Shown piece after piece: positions 43,182 through 50,850 of a stretch of DNA of 64,000 nucleotides. Each line of letters starts with the position of its first letter. Position 1 is the stretch's first letter. The stretch spans positions 186,001 through 250,000 of the forward strand of contig JAYFQX010000010.1 in assembly GCA_034926635.1 (NCBI GenBank), written 5' to 3'. The notes below the pieces were generated by a model. That model made no database searches and was not told the origin of the DNA. It saw only the letters and a program-made list of their open reading frames with translations. Source of the DNA: Christensenella sp034926635. Lineage in GTDB: Bacteria > Bacillota > Clostridia > Christensenellales > Christensenellaceae. Position numbers and translations under genes: made by a program.

Positions 43182-43373
43182 CCGTTGACCCGGTAGGGGC
43201 GGTCTGAATCTCTACGGCAAGAATGCCGTGGAACGGGCGTGGGGTCTTACGCACAAAAACGCAAATTCAAATGGGGTATATAACCCTCCGGCCCAGAGCC
43301 GAAAAGTGGCGTATTCATTGGCTTTTGACCCTATTACCGTTCAAAAAATCATACAGAAATGAGGTATTTACAC
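43182..43373. other. GC-rich non-coding tract, possible packaging site
   Basis: No gene is visible in this 190-base stretch. It has short inverted repeats (CGGC/GCCG near 43215, GGGT-ATATA-ACCC near 43275, CGGC/GCCG near 43290) and a run GGGCGTGGGGTCTTACGCAC followed by AAAAACGCAAATTC. From memory, similar runs lie just before terS in cos-type phages of Firmicutes. A cos-like role is inference only. Confidence 0.35.
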
Positions 43374-43664
43374 ATGAAAATGAACCGCAAACTCACCGAA
43401 GCACTGCGTGAGGCCCACATCGACTTCACCACCTTCGACATCGTGGACATTGCTCCACAAAAGGACGGCCACACCGTGGTCATCCTTGCAGCAAAGAAAG
43501 TTGAGCACAATTTGCCTCGCTTCAATGTCCAGTATCGTGACCACAGCCTGTGGTATTACGACCTGCGCCGCCTGATGGACATCTGCGTGGAAGAAAAGCT
43601 CTACACCCGACTGGCCGCCGACAGGCTGCTGTACTTTTACAACGAATCGCTGAGAGAGAAATAA
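43374..43664 (+). CDS. Element-encoded hypothetical protein (96 aa)
   Basis: An unrecognised protein of mixed charge. The start is ATG 43374; GAGG lies about ten bases upstream, and an earlier in-frame ATG at 43359 overlaps it. Conserved-looking parts are DFTTFDIVDIAPQKDGHTVV, SLWYYDLRRLMDIC and YTRLAADRLLYFYNESL. It sits 14 bases before the capsid gene, so the two are probably co-transcribed. A capsid-assembly or head-associated role is possible but unsupported. Confidence 0.7.
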   Translation: MKMNRKLTEALREAHIDFTTFDIVDIAPQKDGHTVVILAAKKVEHNLPRFNVQYRDHSLWYYDLRRLMDICVEEKLYTRLAADRLLYFYNESLREK

Positions 43665-43678
43665 GGAGGATTTTTATT

Positions 43679-44593
43679 ATGATGAACACTACTGAATACA
43701 ACAGAAACTTTTGGAACGCCATGCACCGTGGCGCACAGGGCGATGTTGCACTGATTCCCCGTGAGGGCCGCCATATTATGACTGGCACCTTTCAGCTGCC
43801 TGCAGAATCTGGCCGCAAGTACATCGCCAAGCTGGAAAAGGACAGCCTGTTCCGTCAGCTGGCCACGGTGGTAAAGGCTGAGCAGAACGACAGCCATATC
43901 TGGACTTTCGATTCTGACGATATGGCCGACTGGGTCGGTGACCGTCCTGTTGATGTGCGTGCTGGCATTGACGATTTCACTCGCTATGAGACGAATGTGC
44001 ACAAGCTGGCTGCCATGACCCGTCTGGGCGATGACTTCACCAGTGACCTCAAGTTCGACATCGAGGATTACCTGACTACGGTATTTGCGAAGAAATTCGC
44101 CAAGGCCGAGGACAACGCCTTCATCAATGGTGACGGCGTGGACAAGCCTGCCGGTATCCTGCACAGTGAGGGCGGTGCCGAGATTGGTGCAGCAGCAGCC
44201 ACGCTCACCTTTGATGACATCACCAAGCTGTACTTCTCTGTAAAGCCGGAGTACTGCATGGGCGGTAGCTGGCTGATGAATGACGAAACGGCACTGTACC
44301 TGCGCAATCTCAAGGATGACGCTGGCAGCTATCTGTGGCGTGGCAGTGCCGATACGCTACTCGGCAAGCCTGTGGTCATTTCCAACGAAATGCCTTCTAT
44401 CGGCAAGGGTGCAAAGCCCGTGGCCTTCGGTGACTTCTCCTACTACTGGATTATCAACCGCTTCCCGATGACCGTGAAGGTGCTCAAGGAAATCTTCGCT
44501 ATGCACGGCCAGAACGGGTACCTCGCCTACGAATTCCTCGATGGCCGCCTGATTCGCCCGGAGGCAATCAAGGTCATCCAGATGGCAGAATAA
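43679..44593 (+). CDS. HK97-fold phage major capsid protein
   Basis: A 304-residue capsid subunit. The family hallmarks are the E-loop and N-arm region, the FAKKFAKAEDNAFINGDG segment followed by VDKPAGIL, and then the P-domain part LLGKPVVISNEMPSI and AFGDFSYYWIINR. It starts at ATG 43679, eight bases after GGAGGA. There is no separate scaffold/delta domain and no prohead protease, portal or terminase gene nearby. Such a lone capsid gene suggests a satellite that redirects capsid assembly of a helper phage, or a nanocompartment. Neither is shown by sequence. Confidence 0.88.
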   Translation: MMNTTEYNRNFWNAMHRGAQGDVALIPREGRHIMTGTFQLPAESGRKYIAKLEKDSLFRQLATVVKAEQNDSHIWTFDSDDMADWVGDRPVDVRAGIDDFTRYETNVHKLAAMTRLGDDFTSDLKFDIEDYLTTVFAKKFAKAEDNAFINGDGVDKPAGILHSEGGAEIGAAAATLTFDDITKLYFSVKPEYCMGGSWLMNDETALYLRNLKDDAGSYLWRGSADTLLGKPVVISNEMPSIGKGAKPVAFGDFSYYWIINRFPMTVKVLKEIFAMHGQNGYLAYEFLDGRLIRPEAIKVIQMAE

Positions 44594-44682
44594 GCATTCC
44601 GGCATAACGCCTGTGACAGCGTGGTGGGTGGGTTTGGGTCTGCCACAGGTGCGTTGCCCATTTGATGGAGCGAGGTGCATAC

Positions 44683-44892
44683 ATGATGAATACAGAAACA
44701 CGCAAGTCCCGTATCACCGAGATCTCTATCGGTGGGACGGTGTACATTGTTGAAGCCTTGCAAAGCGATACCGCCAAGGAGACCGCTTACGCCAAGGTAA
44801 AAAGGCTCATTTTGAACAACGCCGATGGGCCGAAAAAGTTATCACAATCGACACATTTATTATCCGAATTAGACTCGACTTCTGCAAAATAG
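44683..44892 (+). CDS. TnpW-like transposon protein
   Basis: A 69-residue protein with the TnpW-type pattern ITEISIGGTVYIVEALQS...AKETAYAKVKRLILNN, as in Tn4451-family elements. The gene directly precedes the large serine recombinase. ATG 44683 (or 44686) follows a weak GGAG/GAGG. Its function in the transposon family is not established; it is not needed for recombination in known elements, as far as I recall. Confidence 0.78.
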   Translation: MMNTETRKSRITEISIGGTVYIVEALQSDTAKETAYAKVKRLILNNADGPKKLSQSTHLLSELDSTSAK

Positions 44893-44895
44893 TAC

Positions 44896-44928
44896 GGTAA
44901 TATGCGTATACCCTGAATAGGGATTACC
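44896..44928. repeat. Nested inverted repeat before recombinase
   Basis: GGTAAT (44896-44901) and CCCT (44911-44914) pair with AGGGATTACC (44919-44928), with a nine-base bulge between the left parts. It lies between the TnpW-like gene and the recombinase and could be a regulatory or recombinase site. Confidence 0.45.
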
Positions 44929-44960
44929 CACTATTGAAGGCTGTCGGAAAGGAGTACACA

Positions 44961-46610
44961 ATGAGTAGACAGCCGAATATTGCAGCCCTTGATACCAGAA
45001 TGACGGCCCTGTACTGCAGGTTATCCCGTGATGATGAGCTTCAAGGTGACAGCAACAGCATAAAAAATCAAAAACTCATTTTACAGAAATACGCCGAGGA
45101 CAATGGTTTCCACAATTTTTCCTTCTTCGTGGATGACGGCGTGAGTGGCACCACCTTTGACCGACCCGGCTTCCAGCAAATGATGGAGCAGGTCAACGCA
45201 GGTTTGGTGGGAACGGTCATCGTCAAGGACATGAGCCGCCTTGGACGTGATTACCTGAAGGTCGGCTTTTACACCGAGATTGCCTTCCCGGAAGCGAATG
45301 TACGCTTCATTGCCATCAACAACGGCGTGGACAGTGCCAATCAGGTGGAGAGCGATTTAACGCCGTTCATCAACATTTTCAATGAATTCTATGCCAAGGA
45401 TACCAGCAAGAAAATCCGTGCTGTGTTCAAGGCCAAGGGCGAAGCAGGAAAGCCGCTCTGCACCAATCCACCATACGGCTACATGAAAGACCCAGAGGAC
45501 AAGCACCACTGGATTGTTGACGAGGAAGCCGCTGCGGTGGTGAGAGAAATCTTCCGCCTTTGCATGGCTGGCTATGGCCCGACACAGATTGCAGGCGAAT
45601 TGCAAAAGCGTAAAATTGTCACGCCAGTGGAATACAGCAAGCGCAACGGCACAAATATTCCATCCACCAAGCAGAGTGATGACCCTTGCGCATGGGCAGA
45701 TTCCACGGTAGTACACATTCTGGAACGGCAGGAGTACCTTGGACGAACGGTGAATTTCAAGACGCATCGCAAGTCCTACAAGCTGAAAAAGCAGATAAAG
45801 AATGACCCGTCCGAATGGCTGGTTTTCGAGAACACGCACGAAGCCATCATTGATGAAGCCACCTTTGAAACGGTGCAGAAAATCCGCAACGGCAGACGGC
45901 GCTGGACGCCAATGGGTGAAATGCCCATGCTTTCCGGTATGGTTTACTGCGCTGACTGCGGCAGCAAGCTGTATCAGGTCAGGGGCCGCAATCTTCCCCA
46001 GAGCGAGTACATGGTTTGCGCCACCTATCGCAAAAAGGGCAAGCACATCTGCACCTCCCACCAAATCCGCAATTCTGTCATTGAGCAACTTTTGTTGGCG
46101 GATTTGCAAAGGGTGACAGCCTTTGCGAGAGCTCACGAAGCCGAATTCATTCAACTGGTGACGAAGTCCAAGGCGCAGGAAATTGACCGCAGCCTTCGGG
46201 AAAGCCGCAAAGAATACGAACAGGCCAAAGCCCGTATTGCCAAGCTGGACACCATCGTGCAGCGGCTTTACGAGGACAATGTGGAAGGCAAAATCAGCGA
46301 TGAGCGTTTCATGAAAATGTCCGCCACCTACGAAGCCGAGCAGAAGCAGTTGGAAAGCCGAGTGGCTGAGCTTGAGACCTTCCTGAATGAAACAAAAGAA
46401 AAATCCCTGAACGCCGACCACTTCCTTGCACTGGTGCAGAAGTATACGGAAATCAGGGAATTGGACGCAGAAGTCATCCGGGAATTCGTGGACAAGATTA
46501 TTGTGTTTCAGGCAGAAAAGGTTGATGGTCACAGGCAGCAGCGCATCCAGATTGTCTACAACTGCATTGGCGCAATCGAGCTGCCCAACGAGCATGAAAA
46601 AACGGCATAG
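44961..46610 (+). CDS. Large serine recombinase (TndX/TnpX type)
   Basis: Excises and integrates the element. The 549 residues have the resolvase domain with the nucleophile Ser in YCRLSRDDE (about residues 18-26) and the arginine cluster in KDMSRLGRDYLKVG. A recombinase DNA-binding domain (about 170-300) follows, then a zinc ribbon (CADCGSKLYQVRG ... CATYRKKGKHIC) and a long coiled-coil tail. ATG 44961 follows AAAGGAG. As is common for these elements it lies at one end and is transcribed toward it; a terminator follows immediately. Confidence 0.94.
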   Translation: MSRQPNIAALDTRMTALYCRLSRDDELQGDSNSIKNQKLILQKYAEDNGFHNFSFFVDDGVSGTTFDRPGFQQMMEQVNAGLVGTVIVKDMSRLGRDYLKVGFYTEIAFPEANVRFIAINNGVDSANQVESDLTPFINIFNEFYAKDTSKKIRAVFKAKGEAGKPLCTNPPYGYMKDPEDKHHWIVDEEAAAVVREIFRLCMAGYGPTQIAGELQKRKIVTPVEYSKRNGTNIPSTKQSDDPCAWADSTVVHILERQEYLGRTVNFKTHRKSYKLKKQIKNDPSEWLVFENTHEAIIDEATFETVQKIRNGRRRWTPMGEMPMLSGMVYCADCGSKLYQVRGRNLPQSEYMVCATYRKKGKHICTSHQIRNSVIEQLLLADLQRVTAFARAHEAEFIQLVTKSKAQEIDRSLRESRKEYEQAKARIAKLDTIVQRLYEDNVEGKISDERFMKMSATYEAEQKQLESRVAELETFLNETKEKSLNADHFLALVQKYTEIRELDAEVIREFVDKIIVFQAEKVDGHRQQRIQIVYNCIGAIELPNEHEKTA

Positions 46611-46638
46611 CCGCATTTCACGACTATGCCGAATTTTT
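46603..46638 (+). terminator. Terminator after recombinase
   Basis: CGGCATAG pairs exactly with CTATGCCG around a 13-base loop, followed by a short T run. It overlaps the recombinase stop codon. Confidence 0.8.
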
Positions 46639-46734
46639 CAAGGAATATAAATCCCTTAGACCGCCCACCTTTAGGGAGGCTTCTTTTTTTTACTGAAATT
46701 TGGGTGAATGGTGGAATTATAAAAAGATATGTTG

Positions 46735-46740
46735 TATAAT
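46735..46740 (+). promoter_or_regulatory. -10 box of rpiB
   Basis: TATAAT, 36 bases before rpiB. The -35 at 17-bp spacing is weak (TGGAAT, 46712-46717). Because the element may have cut the original operon, this promoter could keep rpiB and upp expressed. Confidence 0.55.
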
Positions 46741-46775
46741 TTAGAGGTTAAAAAATACTAAAAGGAGTTTGTACT

Positions 46776-47228
46776 ATGAAAATTGCATTTGGGTGTGATC
46801 ATGGCGGTTTTGCACTGAAAAAAGAAATATTTGCTTATTTTGAGAAAAAAGGATATGAAGTTATTGATTTTGGGACGTATGATGAAAAATCAGTAGATTA
46901 TCCGGATTATGCGCTTCCGGTAGCGGAGTGTGTAAAAGACGGAAAAGCGGATTTTGGCGTTTTGGTATGCGGAACGGGTATTGGGATTGGGATTGTGGCC
47001 AATAAAGTGCCGGGCATCCGGTGCGCGATGGTTTCCGATACGTTTACGGCACGTGCAACACGCGAACATAATAATGCCAATATTTTGTCCATGGGGGCGC
47101 GCACACTGGGACCTGGTCTGGCAATAGATATTGTAGATATGTTCCTGAATACGCCTTTTTCGGAAGACGAACGTCATCAGCGGCGTATTGATAAGGTGAC
47201 GGCAATCGAAAAAGCATATAGTAAATAA
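46776..47228 (+). CDS. rpiB: Ribose 5-phosphate isomerase B
   Basis: Interconverts ribose and ribulose 5-phosphate in the pentose phosphate pathway. The 150 residues begin MKIAFGCDHGGFALKK. The active-site region GVLVCGTGIGIGIVANK holds the catalytic Cys, and TARATREHNNANILSMGART binds phosphate. AAAAGGAG precedes ATG 46776. Usual neighbours are ywlE upstream (now 13.5 kb away) and upp downstream. Confidence 0.96.
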   Translation: MKIAFGCDHGGFALKKEIFAYFEKKGYEVIDFGTYDEKSVDYPDYALPVAECVKDGKADFGVLVCGTGIGIGIVANKVPGIRCAMVSDTFTARATREHNNANILSMGARTLGPGLAIDIVDMFLNTPFSEDERHQRRIDKVTAIEKAYSK

Positions 47229-47356
47229 AGAGATCGTGATGCCCGCACACGCATAGCGTTGCGGCGCATTTCTATATTACGCTGTAAATCCGTTTTTGGT
47301 ACAGAACGGAATTGCGAAGCTGAAAATTAAGAATTAAATTGTTGGAGGGAAAAAAC

Positions 47357-47986
47357 ATGGCAACAGCGCACATATTGGATCATCCGTTATTGCAGCATAA
47401 AGTATCGATGATTCGGGATAAGAACACCGGAACAAAGGAATTTAGGGAGCTGGTAAAAGAAATTGCCATGCTGATGGTATATGAGGTAACAAGGGATATG
47501 CCGCTTAAGGAAGTGGAAGTAGAAACGCCCATTACAATGGCGCGCACCAAGGTGATCGCAGGGAAAATGGTCGGAATCGTTCCTGTGCTGCGAGCAGGGC
47601 TTGGTATGGTGGAAGGCGTGCTTAACCTGATCCCAGGCGCTAAGGTTGGTCATATCGGTCTGTACCGTGATCCGGAAACATTTCAGCCGGTAGAATATTA
47701 TTGTAAGCTGCCCGTGGATGCGCAGGAAAGGGAACTCATTGTCCTTGATCCGATGCTGGCGACAGGCGGCAGCGCGGCAGATGCAATCACGCTGATCAAA
47801 AAGCGCGGCTGCAAGAATATCAAACTGGTCAATATCATTGCTTCGCCCGAGGGAATTGAAGCCGTGCGTAAGGCGCATCCGGATGTAGACGTTTATGTCG
47901 CGGCAGTAGACGAAGGGCTCAATGACCACGCTTATATCGTTCCTGGACTTGGAGATGCCGGAGACAGGCTCTTTGGTACGAAATAA
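47357..47986 (+). CDS. upp: Uracil phosphoribosyltransferase
   Basis: Pyrimidine salvage: makes UMP from uracil and PRPP. The protein has 209 residues from ATG 47357, after GGAGGGA; an upstream TTG was not chosen. PRPP-binding motif VLDPMLATGGSA (about residues 129-140), VPVLRAGLGMVEG and the C-terminal YIVPGLGDAGDRLFGT are diagnostic. It follows rpiB by 128 bases, and a terminator lies after it. Confidence 0.97.
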   Translation: MATAHILDHPLLQHKVSMIRDKNTGTKEFRELVKEIAMLMVYEVTRDMPLKEVEVETPITMARTKVIAGKMVGIVPVLRAGLGMVEGVLNLIPGAKVGHIGLYRDPETFQPVEYYCKLPVDAQERELIVLDPMLATGGSAADAITLIKKRGCKNIKLVNIIASPEGIEAVRKAHPDVDVYVAAVDEGLNDHAYIVPGLGDAGDRLFGTK

Positions 47987-48008
47987 GCAAATATATATAA
48001 ACAAAAAG

Positions 48009-48039
48009 AAAGGCGGCATTGACAGATATGCCGCCTTTT
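48009..48039 (+). terminator. Terminator after upp
   Basis: AAAGGCGGCAT pairs with ATGCCGCCTTT around an eight-base loop and ends in T residues. Confidence 0.9.
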
Positions 48040-48111
48040 GTAAAACATCCTATAGATTAAGAAGGATTCCACAGGGGATTTAGATGCCAAAACCGGTGAA
48101 AGAGGAAAAAA

Positions 48112-49395
48112 ATGGCACAGGAAACGGAATGGTATAAACTGGATACGGCAGCAAAGCTATACCCGTCTATTTCACAGACGCATAACAACACGACTTTTCG
48201 GTTAATGTTGGAATTATATGAAGAAGTAGATAAAGACCACCTGCAGGAAGCTCTGGTTAAGATTATGCCGCGTTTTCCTTCTTTTGCGGTCACACTTCGC
48301 CGGGGAATGTTTTGGTATTACCTCGAACCCAACAGTGCGCTGCCGATTGTAAAAGAAGAGACAGGGTCTCCCTGCAAACGTCTGAAAGATTTCATCAACA
48401 ATGGTTTTTTGTTTAACGTTATGTATTACAAGAAAAATGTCATTATGGAGTGTTTTCACGGACTTGCGGACGGTGCGGGAGCGATTGAATTTCTAAAAAC
48501 CCTGATGTATGAATATTTTTGCCTCTGCGGTTATGATATGGATGCGGAGGGCATGGTGCTGGATGCGGAAGGAAAAGTCCGCGTTGAGGAGTTGGAAAAC
48601 AGTTTTGATACATACTATGATGCCCAGGGGACGGCAAATAAACTGATGCAGCCCCAGGCTTATCATATTATGGGAACCCCCAACGATGATAATGCCATTT
48701 TTTTGACGCACGGGATTTTGGATTTAAAAGAATTGCTTGCGCACGTTAAGAAAAAGGGTGTAACAGTTTCTGCTTATATTGCGGCGCTGCTCTTGTACTG
48801 TATTGCGAAAGACCAGATGCTCGAGCAGCATCCATCAAAAAAGCCAATCGTTATTTCTGTCCCGATGGATCTGCGCAGCATGTTTCCGTCGGACACGCTG
48901 CGTAACTTTGTGTCTTTTGCGAATGTTGGCATGAAGGTGGAAGGGGAAATCAAATTTGACGATGTGCTCGCTGAAATATCGCGGCAGCTAAAAGAAGGGC
49001 TTTCTCGGGAAAAAATTTCTGCGAATATCAATAAAAACGTGGGATTTGAGAAAAATCCGTTTATTCGGATGACGCCGTTGTTTGTAAAAAATTTGGTGGT
49101 TTCCAGTAATTACAAGCTCTATGGCGAGGGCTGTTATACACTGGTTCTCTCTAACCTGCGTACGGCACAGTTTCCTAAAACTATGCAAAAGCATATCAAA
49201 CAGGTTTATTATGCACTGGGCGTCAGCGAAATGAACCCGATGAATTGCGTTGTTGTATCCTATCAGGATAAAATGGTGATTACGCTTGACAGGGGAATCA
49301 AAGAAACAGGCATTATACGCAGATTTTTTGAGCATTTTTCCAAGGATCTTGGAATGCATGTGGAAATCAAAGGGAATGAATGGAGCGAAAAATGA
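48112..49395 (+). CDS. Condensation/acyltransferase-fold protein
   Basis: A 427-residue protein of the chloramphenicol-acetyltransferase-like superfamily. ECFHGLADGAGAIEFL (about residue 104 onward) is an HxxxDG-type catalytic motif, as in condensation domains, wax-ester synthases and alcohol acetyltransferases. PMDLRSMFPSDTLRNFVSFA is the second conserved region, and VSEMNPMNCVVVSYQDK lies near the C-terminus. The substrate is unknown. AGAGG precedes ATG 48112. Its stop overlaps the start of the next gene (ATGA), so the two form a unit. Confidence 0.8.
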   Translation: MAQETEWYKLDTAAKLYPSISQTHNNTTFRLMLELYEEVDKDHLQEALVKIMPRFPSFAVTLRRGMFWYYLEPNSALPIVKEETGSPCKRLKDFINNGFLFNVMYYKKNVIMECFHGLADGAGAIEFLKTLMYEYFCLCGYDMDAEGMVLDAEGKVRVEELENSFDTYYDAQGTANKLMQPQAYHIMGTPNDDNAIFLTHGILDLKELLAHVKKKGVTVSAYIAALLLYCIAKDQMLEQHPSKKPIVISVPMDLRSMFPSDTLRNFVSFANVGMKVEGEIKFDDVLAEISRQLKEGLSREKISANINKNVGFEKNPFIRMTPLFVKNLVVSSNYKLYGEGCYTLVLSNLRTAQFPKTMQKHIKQVYYALGVSEMNPMNCVVVSYQDKMVITLDRGIKETGIIRRFFEHFSKDLGMHVEIKGNEWSEK

Positions 49396-50060
49396 ATTAT
49401 TGTGACGAATGCCGCGTTTATGTGGACGATTGTTTGGAATATTGTCCGCTATGTGGAAAAAAACTGACGGAACATCCGCGCGAAAATTTGTTGTATCCAA
49501 AAGTAGAACGAAAGCGGTATGTTGACCGCCACAGCCTCACAATGGATTATTTTTTGCTTGCCACCTTCGTTGTTATTACGTTATGTATTGCAATCAATAT
49601 TTTTACATGGAACGGTCAGCCATGGTTTTTGGCGGTTGCTGCGCCGGTTCTGTATGCGTGGATTTTGATTAAAGTGACGATTTTGGGTGATCATTATGCA
49701 GGGCTAAAAGCTTTTTTACAGATGATAACATTGTTTGCGATGCTTTTTGCGTTTGATTATATCAGCGGTTTTAAAGGATGGTCTTATTCGTTTTTCCTAC
49801 CGCTGATCTTATCGCTCGGGATTGCCTATATTGATTTTTATTCCTATTATCATAAATCCAGATGGCGTGATAATTTAATGTATGCTATTCTATTTGTTGC
49901 ATTGGGGCTGATTCCGATGATGTTATATTTTTTAGGCGTGCGGCAGAATTTTTTCCTGATGTGTCTTTCTACGTTTGCCAGCGCAATCACGGTGCTTGGA
50001 ATGCTCCGTTTTGCATATCGCTATTTAAAGCTTGAAATGAGAAAACGTTTCCATATGTAA
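49392..50060 (+). CDS. DUF6320-type zinc-ribbon membrane protein
   Basis: A 222-residue protein. It starts with a zinc ribbon (CDECRVYVDDCLEYCPLCG) and continues with about six membrane spans. I chose ATG 49392, which overlaps the preceding stop and follows GGAG by six bases, over ATG 49380. Proteins of this kind are often next to acyltransferase-like genes in Clostridia, as here. The function is unknown; a lipid or membrane-modification partner is my guess. Confidence 0.78.
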   Translation: MNYCDECRVYVDDCLEYCPLCGKKLTEHPRENLLYPKVERKRYVDRHSLTMDYFLLATFVVITLCIAINIFTWNGQPWFLAVAAPVLYAWILIKVTILGDHYAGLKAFLQMITLFAMLFAFDYISGFKGWSYSFFLPLILSLGIAYIDFYSYYHKSRWRDNLMYAILFVALGLIPMMLYFLGVRQNFFLMCLSTFASAITVLGMLRFAYRYLKLEMRKRFHM

Positions 50061-50084
50061 AAATAACAGGAAGAGGGTGTCAAG

Positions 50085-50390
50085 ATGCTGAAGCACATTA
50101 TTTTATGGAATTTAAAAAAAGAATTTTCGCAGGAGCAGCGGATTTTGCGTGCTGCCAATATTAAGCGTGAGCTGGAAAATTTAAAAGACCTGATTGATGA
50201 AATTATTGAAATCAAGGTGGTGATTGACCCGCTTCCGTCGGGAAATGCCGATATGATGCTGGTTAGCGCTTTTGCTGATTCGGATGCGCTGGAACGTTAT
50301 CGTGTTCATCCAGAGCATGTGCGCGTTGGGCATGATTTTGTACGTCCGTCTGTTGAAAATCGGATGTGCATTGATTATCTGGAAGATTAA
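50085..50390 (+). CDS. Dabb domain protein
   Basis: A 101-residue dimeric alpha/beta-barrel protein (stress-responsive A/B barrel type). MLKHIILWNLKKEFS, IKVVIDPLPSG, ADMMLVSAFADSDAL and YRVHPEHVRVGHDFVRP match the family pattern. GAAGAGGGTG precedes ATG 50085. The role in the cell is unknown. Its downstream terminator seems to have been split by the IS insertion. Confidence 0.85.
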   Translation: MLKHIILWNLKKEFSQEQRILRAANIKRELENLKDLIDEIIEIKVVIDPLPSGNADMMLVSAFADSDALERYRVHPEHVRVGHDFVRPSVENRMCIDYLED

Positions 50391-50479
50391 AAAACGTGAT
50401 ATTAAAAAAGCCGCTTATATGAACAGCACCCCAATTGTTAGACAGTATGATATACTAAAAAACAATTGGGGTGATTTTT

Positions 50480-50848
50480 GTGGCAAAAAGAAAACCAAAC
50501 AAAAAATACACAGCAGAATATAAACAAGAAGTCATTGAAACGATGTATGCAGAGAAGCTCAGTTATCGAGAGGTAGCGCGCCAATTCGAAATAAGTGATC
50601 GTGGTATTATTCAAAAGTGGGAGCGTATCTATCTGGAAGAAGGTCCAGCAGGTCTTGCAGTTGAGCGTCGCGGCCGGGCCAGCGCTGCCAGTGGCGCGCA
50701 GAAGGGGCGTCCGCCAAGGTTACGTAAAAAGGTCGAGGAAGATTTACTCGCAGAGGTTCAGCGTTTACGTGCGGAGAATGACTACTTAAAAAACTTGCAC
50801 GCCTTAGTATCGGAGAGAGTACAGCGCGAGAAAAAGCGCAAACAGTAA
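50480..50848 (+). CDS. IS3-family transposase OrfA
   Basis: The 122-residue DNA-binding part of the transposase. The helix-turn-helix is LSYREVARQFEISDRGIIQKWERIY, written here as motifs LSYREVARQF and RGIIQKWERIY, and a leucine-zipper-like helix with AEVQRLRAENDYLKNL follows. GTG 50480 follows GGGGTG. Near its end, GAG AAA AAG offers an A5G slip site for -1 frameshifting into OrfB. Confidence 0.88.
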   Translation: MAKRKPNKKYTAEYKQEVIETMYAEKLSYREVARQFEISDRGIIQKWERIYLEEGPAGLAVERRGRASAASGAQKGRPPRLRKKVEEDLLAEVQRLRAENDYLKNLHALVSERVQREKKRKQ

Positions 50849-50850
50849 CG

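Larger units (their letters stand above)
33269..46704. mobile_element. Integrated serine-recombinase element with defence cargo
   Basis: About 13.4 kb of genes with codon use unlike the host lies between ywlE and rpiB, a pair usually adjacent. It holds hypothetical genes, a DUF4314 protein, a minus-strand restriction cassette, a primase-helicase, a lone capsid gene, a TnpW-like gene and a large serine recombinase at the right end. The exact ends are uncertain. ATTTGGG occurs at 33269-33275 and 46698-46704, and TTAGGGA at 33284-33290 and 46671-46677; either could be the short core repeat of a serine recombinase. Confidence 0.85.

Noticed and set aside
43679..44593. Encapsulin rather than phage capsid
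   Set aside because: The VDKPAGIL and GKPVVISNEMP segments are phage-capsid signatures and no cargo enzyme is adjacent; encapsulin remains a weak alternative.
45357..46616. 419-codon minus-strand frame opposite the recombinase
   Set aside because: It is a shadow of the GC-rich codon use on the plus strand; the plus-strand frame has full catalytic motifs.
33269..46704. Complete prophage or conjugative element
   Set aside because: There are no portal, terminase, tail, lysis, relaxase or type IV coupling genes.
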